DNA of 64,000 bases from NCBI GenBank assembly GCA_011365055.1, contig RDOG01000007.1, forward strand, positions 151,581 to 215,580, read 5' to 3'. Shown one piece after another: positions 62,101-64,000 of this stretch. Position 1 is the stretch's first letter. Each line of letters opens with the position of its first letter. Both the position numbers and the translations under genes were made by a program. The stretch is from Promethearchaeota archaeon. Lineage in GTDB: Archaea > Asgardarchaeota > Lokiarchaeia > Helarchaeales > RDOG01. Below the pieces are notes generated by a model, which saw only the letters and a program-made list of their open reading frames with translations, searched no databases and was not told the DNA's origin.

Positions 62101-62180
62101 GCTAATAATGGTATGAAAGGAGAAAAACTCATAACTAACAAAAAAACGATTGTAAACAATTTAAATCTTAATTTTTTCAT
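47166..62180 (-). CDS. Giant Ig-like repeat surface protein with one C-terminal membrane pass and cytoplasmic tail, 5,004 aa
   Basis: Signal or anchor at residues ~5-30; an N-terminal beta-sandwich region to ~450; then Ig-like units of about 100 residues, roughly forty by length, to ~4620. Repeats read PPG..(P/A)WG.N with acidic D-D-D segments. Larger cassettes recur: the line SPQAPSAIL lies near 1565, 2205 and 2946, with the order of neighbouring units conserved each time. Sequons are extremely dense. A membrane helix (~4630-4652) leads to ~350 cytoplasmic residues with four helical motifs ending in PPE.R..LL-like lines (MIPPEARRRLLKAG, KMAPKQQRKYLGDL, LLPPEEREATLEMM). ATG start behind GGTGAT. 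Stop overlaps the start of the longin-like gene. Surface adhesin, receptor or sheath protein; exact role unknown. Confidence 0.93.
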   Translation of the reverse strand: MKKLRFKLFTIVFLLVMSFSPFIPLLAYFNPLVNLNTTNFNQDQNNDEIPNEEIIDRDDQEDSILSSKDASQTEYNGIGSSLQVDETAQTTNRTIDTFSDGFLGISGSVFNDIPPDWSCTQIYSVIDATSDSVEWIAGFGDTSSPDTGLGWTQFVSEPPANENSDDDSTGANILTYGTNGFEMELHSITAVLGTVSTYVEVGDYGTFTKSYAIPRGEVYDAKISLDFLIRTEDSDSLTYLPMGNLRIYVEIEGTVVWYKYLYEFTNNAWDSVTDFTIPTSVFSSPTGTVDVEIGFECIAEFYQSVSGLFTTATKKEWLVSFDNFELELQAGVHPDDINLQMATNGGTAVSVTPGSGYSDATVINTGLWNTDVTSTYTHTNTNTSYLRSNTTAYINQTHGTKDILNEEGVDFSVSSGGNVSWEFYNPSPSLAPKYTNRAFNITFPGDWTINEVLDPNRDPISYNIYTSGNDKILEINSSSYTSSGYWYISANSSNYITNTQLSGNSEPNNFRPSDTLIVNNTIRSLPDSSYSGYNRIEIYDPDNQLFYGNETTVSGQYMIFNIPLSTAKAGTYTIISTYNDSLSPKEAGFSKTTFMVNHSTLINSTYNKNKTFILGNDVSLGIFFDDLDAGFGKVADANVTFVIHDWTGIGNDLIIDPSDPEMISGGGNYLISIPTTISNLGAHTIDVYADKEYYDTQTNLSAFTILILEEMFLSFSTVPVTPYSDNTTLIITAQNSTGPLRNVDDILINGTLVPLDFTETATPGEYELTINTSDTNLFPAGQYLLIISFNKTYHLNKTLNVPLTIRDITSDFIYTPPGNIRWSDTKNATIYLNYRDADHELQGIPNANIQMTATANESTYPELANGVALNIYPGVTDGEYIVNINMSTLDEGKYIFNFSASAPSYNTRYLSNVIMNIVPTETKIECPEYPAALIPQGPYNITLEYWDLSIVEKIVNTTDNPVNISISWDNSSIDSEYTLIEDPMKDTWYISIDTTGYDLNIKYNATITINKTHYEHQEIKITISLQKNLASMGVIPPERTVWGENVSFYVSYTDISGIQPDGSSITLNWSSSLWSYTETTIESIPYFNVTLNVTDLNLGVPTSGRWGLQINCSAPNYNDRTQNVYLYVRPIDTQIFYQSPPVEEYGDNSTFYIQFIDTYHNNQPISSDNVSISVNIDDSYYNTSRIGDRYYISINTTYWGSAGSYPIIIYANWTGIDPLNQYQNNSVNIIFTVRNGSTEILYEPPGQIAWGHNITELKIQFHDTDTDTYPNITAPDTVVYVNETPFTDITYEAATESYILNDVDTDDWELGVNYLNITIVKEHYDPAERLIKIIIRPHNTEILYTPPGQIPWGTNATLIFKFHDIDDDTYPEMEMNSTTVLISNVTFESAVRKPDGSYIIYNLNTDSFNLGSYYFNITVNNNSHKYHTAIAYPPLTIRNVSTFLQYDPPGITPYSATENATFTITYEDEFSEGIDAATINLNLKYIDGGSPGSMLFIYNENWTYSYLGNGEYSIQVAMENLSTNLIYTFQVNASKANYIARTLSSVNLTLRDTYTRLRSPQAPSAILPEGLYNITIYYEDREAGVGISNETAESYHVSMNWSWDHTSMQENSTFIQLGTGTSTYWVIQINTTSFVNEFGADQVYNLTINASKQYYEWQELNIAIKISLNMPILGVLPPEGTVWGENVTFNITYTTLGGEYIEDASIDLNWTDGYYTITDFGAAGNGKYEIEINTTGLPIPNPEKGYYVVQINVTQTSYDEVSQTFNLRVRPIDTQILYEAPEITPIGENVSFAITYIDTFHDLIIYDPSNVTIQINIPSTYYSWTGNAGNQNYDLTIDTDYWSSAGTYPITISMNWTGTDPVNKYQNKTLTLNLNVRNRIAELSYEPIGSVAWGRNTSLTIQYRDLDLVTYPNITSPDTIVYVNETPYTNITYITSTQSYILNEIDTDDWELGLNYLNVTIVKDNYSTVKRLINVNIRAHDTELTYTPPGQIPWGTNATLAITFRDIDFNSYPEMNLNDTSVLLLNFTYSHAIRQPDGTYIIYDINMSTLPLGNYKINVTIFNSSHRYDTATVYVPITVRNVSTFLEYDPPGTIKYSSTTNATFTITYKDEFDQGVQDATVNLSLIYMGGNPPTQSFILNQNWTYTYISGGTYQIGIAMENISTNIIYTFSINVNKSNYVSRTISSVNLTVRDAYTRLTSPQAPSAILQEGMFDILIYYEDREASIGISNESSETYHVSMNWSWDHTSMQANSTFLQMGSGSSTYWVIRINTTGFVNEFGTNQLYNLTLNASKQYYEWQELQIQIRISLNVPILAFLPPGPTVWGENVTFSVYYATTDGNYIPNANFTLNWPEAYYFVEDFGTVIYNVTINTSGRPVPILTGFYQLFVNISQISYEDVYQSFNLRIRPIDTQILYEVPEITPISENVSFSVTYKDTYHDLNIYDTDNVSINVNISSSYYNWIGNPGNENYDVTIDTDYWDSPGTYAIEISIEWIGTDPSNKYQNSTIIIGVNVRNRIAELNYEPIGSIPWGKNISLTIQYHDLDLNTYPTINETDTIIYVNESIFTNVTFIPATQSWILNDIDSDSWTVGKKYINLTIVKENYSSTVRMITANIRDHTTELLYTPPDSIPWGHNLTSLTVQFRDTDNDTYPDITSGTTVYVNDAIFTDITPEMDSYRLNNIDTEDLLVGTHSLNITIVKTGFDTAEAIITITIRIHTTEILYTPPGQIPWGTNENLTLQFHDIDDNNYPEMALNDTNVLILEILGETITYDYAVRQGNEYIIYNVSMETRALGNYQINLTIYNQSEWFKTAMTIIPITVRNISTFLQYDPPGVTPYSATENVTFNILYTDEFGGGIDSATVSMSLIYIDGGSPGAMNFAYNENWTYSEPSAGIYRIQIAMENLSTNVIYTFRIDVNKSNYVSRTLSSVNLTLRDTYTRLRSPQSPSAILQEGMFDILIYYEDREASVGISNETGEIYHVSMNWSWDHASIQANSTFLQMGSGTSTYWVIRINTTGFIENFGADQIYNLTLNASKQYYEWQELFISIKITLNQPLLGFLPPESTVWGENVTFNVTYTTLDGNYIPGASITLNWTNGYYYVQDLYPSDNGTYQITLNTTGLPVPDPSIGYHLVEVHAYQISFGTTIQTFYLRVRPIDTQILYEAPDITAISKNVTFSVVYRDIFHSVDVYVPENMSIQINIPSSYYSWTPNPIDQDFDLTIDTDYWSAAGTYSITITMNWTGSDPVNKYQNNSLILNINIRNRIAELSYEPIGSIPWGNNASLSFTYFDLDLESYPILTSNNVTIRMNGSILDFGEFSGPLTNKYTIKNINVYQNLTIGLYILNLTIQLTNYSVATRNISFTIRAHASELEYDPIGNVAWNENTSLRIYFRDVDNNSYPNLDLSSDLSLNVSYSSIIFYGNDNYGYYELADVKLDDLPIGTHYLELTISNSSYSLRTKLIHLTIRARYTSITINTPAGIVAYGNFATISLLWTDNDIESTQNGFNATYGQFNISLMYQGQNWLENFSQPGSNQLNTTAWWEYGTTIGSYIIHINTSCLAGIDSYSFTILANHSSGYYDNCSTSTYIQTRYRNTYLTVDSFQSPVYGENLTLYARFYDMDNVSGELDIEEEISGATLSFVQSGLSASYNALSPYYTIVINTSEFITINKDKVHNLNLTISWPSGIKFFYVNQSINVSIICKMIDTYHHTYFNTTATESYSGWNWGTDLNISIDYYYYFYGSQRNISGSYIDVEAPAPYTDLWTYLTLWGLRSDGQWENITLTKYSETGLFRIELNASAPENDLPYIFNVTIYNSTNSDDMFRNQSFQFAITFKKPFTGISIICEPDVYIPWGTNMTLKVFYFVADTVTGVSDSYADLMITIIGIDGNTTNVDVDQIQLTVNRELDDGRWNITMNTTWTENYTWLPGAIPRVYFRIDATALYVTDAWQETSVFIREIRSRLDFINGTSVVYTDRYEEGMISFNATYRYIDVDSGLPIEDYGTTTGRYANITFWNWDTISGLYNDTMWGQEKGWNETDYFGNFTVIYLSGGYYLFNFTFHYDMATNGPYQMKIAVNGTHLRGPTIDKSISLNLDYWVTLRLRSHRSNITFDDRDIMPQVPEWNTAWTPINTSAANLVVYGEELNISLFWYDLDLTGPLNQTGISFGAYNLTATIDPIWGNTEVHLLGSYTMNNMYIVKNNATYKGLYVINFDTGFFLQNYEFYDLVNGGPLGDGTYNLTVRFWLTGEAYDPEYQLAIANITIKILPIKTQINVISYSMGGFPLTITNNGSIVPFGTTNPDSLFYLTEFNFTNKNTSTLISSTGVFSSMVFVYFENYTAGIPDGTLIEWTPIFFDKGTGQYKVRIFTDTEWILNDVWIPWNATGYKEVNITIRIAKPNYENASAVMLIAFRKHDTRIAYFDSFGVGVPETPYNNESIGYRHERTIYFKYIDLDAAITGSEEYIRFGSVTSNWTFDWGRVEEVTTDRGWYRMIIDANPNFNVGTYYFNINASDSLAFRANTSITWEAIIIKAFTDLNMTLDKPEVYQFIDNIVVRVHYEDQFGQVITDATISYVLYSNGGIVASGVLINAGDGNYYAQIPTLTTGIGLFNISINATPSSVNFEGKSKWTNVVVTSIFLHPISVVLEIIVAGIIGFISYRQVKWIITPYTVKQIIKTRKVVSKKKDIKEIQVVRDRKELFKEEFAEEWAQLSLKPPTMVSSEIIQFTSELSNIKRSRVTTSEAKSLVNELKAMTLEQADAHLEKVLMIPPEARRRLLKAGGIIEVQKPEVIKMMELLVQIKEKPYTYEYCDELYSKLIKMKPEEASDLLWNQLLISSTDRITILQAIGMPVGKLRKKMKKELEPLSEKDIKKELKRYAELTVEQKQRELERILKMAPKQQRKYLGDLKKKQLAKEERKRKEKEEAEAGKGLTEEDIDMALKEITSLSDSDKKMMKESLMLLPPEEREATLEMMKNQFASTKLQEEIKPTGDLEKKDEEKVNDQKSEDRGGDK
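53272..57530 (-). repeat. Three Ig-like super-repeat cassettes within the giant gene
   Basis: The line SPQ(A/S)PSAIL recurs near bases 57487, 55567 and 53341, spaced 1,920 and 2,226 bp (about 640 and 742 residues). Flanking units follow in the same order, for example YYEDREA.(V/I)GISNE, NWSWDH, and PP..TVWGENVTF. DNA is nearly identical in places, which points to fairly recent internal duplication. A 39-base identical stretch is shared between 53272-53310 and 1138-1176 in the other giant gene. Confidence 0.85.
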
Positions 62181-62715
62181 ATAATCACCAATACCAGAGG
62201 AGATTTTTTGAATGTATTGTTAATTTTATCTTCAAGAAGATGCATGTAACTCAAATATCTTTCTAAAAACATTTTATTTATTAATTTTAAGAATTTTAAA
62301 ATCCAAAATTCCCTATTTTCATAATAATATCCAGATTTTTTTAGAACTATTAAGTTAATGCATTTCTTTTTTATGAAGGTATTACATTATTTAGTCTTTA
62401 TTATAAATGCCTTTTGTGTAATTTTCCTTATTGAGTTGATGAACAAATCTGGAAAATAAATTAGAATATTATTCTAATATTACATCTATTTTCATGTATA
62501 ACTCATTTTAGATTATTAAAAAAAAAATCTAAATTGAAATCAATAAAGAAAATAAAAATATAAATCCATATATTTTTGATCTAAACTTAAATTTGAAGTG
62601 AAATCAAAATATTTTATAATTATGAAAAAAAAAAATAATCTAAACATGTTATTTTAAATAATTGTAAGTTATTGGTAATGTAGAAAAAAGAAATGATTAA
62701 GGAGACTATAAAACC
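62181..62715. promoter_or_regulatory. Divergent intergenic region between giant protein and Arf-like GTPase
   Basis: 535 bases, very A/T-rich, with promoters for both neighbours. GGTGAT just before the giant's ATG and AAGGAGA (62699-62705) before the GTPase are ribosome binding sites. The leader at 62690-62705 matches 14 of 16 bases of the leader at 9400-9415. I see no RNA gene or small frame. Confidence 0.5.
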
Positions 62716-64000
62716 TTGTTAAGGGAAATATTCATTTTAAAGGGAAAACAAAATATATATAAGCGCGCATATGGTGAAAGTATAAGTCTAGAAGCGTTAT
62801 CTCCAATTTTAGTATCGTTAATAGACTTTCTTAAAGATGCAAAAGAAGATACGATTGAATTTATGAATATCATTAATTTTAAAATTGCTTACGCAACAGA
62901 CATTACCCATAACTTGTTATTTATATATATAACCGATTTAACGGATGATAATCACAATATTGAAGAACAATTAGAAATCTATAAAGATGAATTTTTCTCT
63001 AGATTTGAAGCTATAATTGATGACAATGTGGATTTTAGTGTTTATGCCTCTTTTGATGATGTCTCCGATGAAATTTTTAAGGAATTAAGACCAAAAATCG
63101 CCTTAATTGGATTCAGTGGTGTTGGAAAAACTACTATAACAAGGCTTATTCGGGCTGAAGATATACCAATGAGGCATGTTCCTACAATTACTGGGGATGT
63201 TGCAACTATTAAAATAGGTCATGTTAATCTATATTTATGGGATTTTGCCGGACAAGAGAAATATAGTTTCGTTTGGAATAAATTTATTAAAGGCGCAGAT
63301 GCCGTTATTTTAATTCTTGATTCAACCTCAAAAAATGTAAAAGAATCTAAATTTTTTATAGAATTAATAAGAAAGGAAGAACCTCATGCAAAAATATCGA
63401 TCGTTGCTAATAAGCAAGATTTGCCTGATGCATTACCTCCCGATGAAATTGAAAAAGAATTAGGTTATAAAACCACAGGATTAATTGCAATTGATCCAGC
63501 ATCAAGAGAAAAAATGCTTTATGTTATCGCAGATTGTGTTAAAGTCCGATCATTAATTCAACCTTTTATTGAACCGTTATTACAGAGGGATAAATTAATT
63601 GCTGAAGCTGAGGCTGCTATAATTTCTGGTAATATTCAATTAGCGGCTGAAAAATTTGCAGCAATCGCTGAATTATCTGCAATATTAGAAGAGCCAGAAA
63701 TGTATGAGCATTTTAAAACTCAATCAGAACTTTTAAGAGCAAAATTAATGGAACTTCAAAAAGCTCTTTCATCCGGAGGTTCTGATTCCTCTACAATTTC
63801 TGAAGTGAAACCAAAACTTGACCATGATATTTCTATTCCAAAACCCTTTGAAGATGAAAAAACAACTAAAATGGATGAAATTGAAGAGATTGAAAAAAAG
63901 AAGAAAGAAGAAAGACTGAAGAAGGAAGAAGACAAGAAGAAAGAGGAAGACAAGAAGAAAGAGGAAGACAAGAAGAAAGAGGAAGACAAGAAGAAAGAGG
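62716..64000 (+). CDS. Arf-like GTPase with N-terminal longin-like domain (runs off right edge)
   Basis: First 428 residues of a paralogue of the GTPase at 9428-10795. Start is TTG with AAGGAGA upstream, at the place of the paralogue's ATG (LLREIFILKG against MLREIIILRG). Longin-like domain 1-~110; P-loop GFSGVGKTT (~133-141); switch I HVPTITGD; G3 WDFAGQEKY (~174-182); G4 NKQD (~232-235); after a helical region (~290-350) a linker and a Lys/Glu-rich tail. The tail ends in an 18-base tandem repeat that continues past the window edge. Divergent from the giant surface protein gene, as in the first locus. Confidence 0.92.
   Translation, partial: MLREIFILKGKQNIYKRAYGESISLEALSPILVSLIDFLKDAKEDTIEFMNIINFKIAYATDITHNLLFIYITDLTDDNHNIEEQLEIYKDEFFSRFEAIIDDNVDFSVYASFDDVSDEIFKELRPKIALIGFSGVGKTTITRLIRAEDIPMRHVPTITGDVATIKIGHVNLYLWDFAGQEKYSFVWNKFIKGADAVILILDSTSKNVKESKFFIELIRKEEPHAKISIVANKQDLPDALPPDEIEKELGYKTTGLIAIDPASREKMLYVIADCVKVRSLIQPFIEPLLQRDKLIAEAEAAIISGNIQLAAEKFAAIAELSAILEEPEMYEHFKTQSELLRAKLMELQKALSSGGSDSSTISEVKPKLDHDISIPKPFEDEKTTKMDEIEEIEKKKKEERLKKEEDKKKEEDKKKEEDKKKEEDKKKE
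63928..63999 (+). repeat. 18-bp minisatellite encoding EDKKKE, at least four copies
   Basis: The unit GAAGACAAGAAGAAAGAG is repeated four times without change (63928, 63946, 63964, 63982) and runs off the window. It is in frame, adding six residues per copy to a charged coiled coil. Perfect identity suggests recent or ongoing copy-number change. Confidence 0.9.

Noticed and set aside
47166..62180. Periodic DNA repeats that might suggest a CRISPR array or tandem satellite
   Set aside because: They are in-frame protein repeats with a period of ~300 bp and larger cassettes; no short identical repeats with unique spacers occur.

Overview
The window is visibly AT-rich DNA from an archaeon, most likely an Asgard (Promethearchaeota, Loki-like) lineage. 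The evidence is the mix of genes. There are archaeal information genes (RadA recombinase and an Orc1/Cdc6-type AAA+ protein). Beside them are eukaryote-style small GTPases: one Rab/Ras-like and two Arf-like enzymes carrying an N-terminal longin/roadblock-like domain. There are also several further longin-like proteins, archaeal GGTGA/GGAGG ribosome binding sites, many TTG starts and very large secreted Ig-like repeat proteins. No rRNA, tRNA, CRISPR array or insertion sequence was seen.

Layout. 1-11.3 kb: the N-terminal 2,349 residues of a giant surface protein (minus strand, running off the left edge), a longin-type protein upstream of it, a divergent Arf-like GTPase and a 127-residue longin-like protein. 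11.6-19.2 kb: housekeeping and accessory genes, namely an ArsB/NhaD-type transporter, an Eco57I-type DNA methyltransferase, a YkgJ-family Cys-rich protein, an aldo/keto reductase and a YhhN/TMEM86-like membrane protein. 19.6-28.3 kb: a second surface protein (2,080 residues, lectin-like plus Ig/FN3 modules, one C-terminal membrane segment and a cytoplasmic tail), followed by a 739-residue winged-helix/longin-like protein. 28.3-34 kb: two coupled genes of unknown function, a MuiA-like (DUF4140/DUF4139) protein and a membrane protein. 34-47 kb: mostly recognisable enzymes and regulators, namely an SDR epimerase, PHP phosphoesterase, CheC, a PH-like/zinc-ribbon protein, double SIS protein, RHH regulator, PflX-like protein, Rab-like GTPase, sirtuin, radical SAM/SPASM protein, Orc1/Cdc6, RadA, and small zinc-ribbon and coiled-coil proteins. 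46-64 kb: a 365-residue longin/winged-helix protein translationally coupled to a 5,004-residue giant surface protein, with a second divergent Arf-like GTPase running off the right edge.

The most striking pattern is that both ends of the window carry versions of one locus: a giant repeat surface protein, a longin-like protein whose N terminus begins M-L-x-G-I, and a divergently transcribed longin-Arf GTPase. The proteins are paralogous between the two ends, the giants share near-identical DNA blocks, and even the 5' leaders of the two GTPase genes match. The 2,080-residue protein and its downstream longin-like gene repeat the same logic a third time. My inference is a duplicated surface-to-cytoplasm module: a very long, heavily N-glycosylatable ectodomain, one membrane pass, a helical cytoplasmic tail, and longin/GTPase partners inside the cell. 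Its function is unknown and nothing in the sequence proves that the parts interact.
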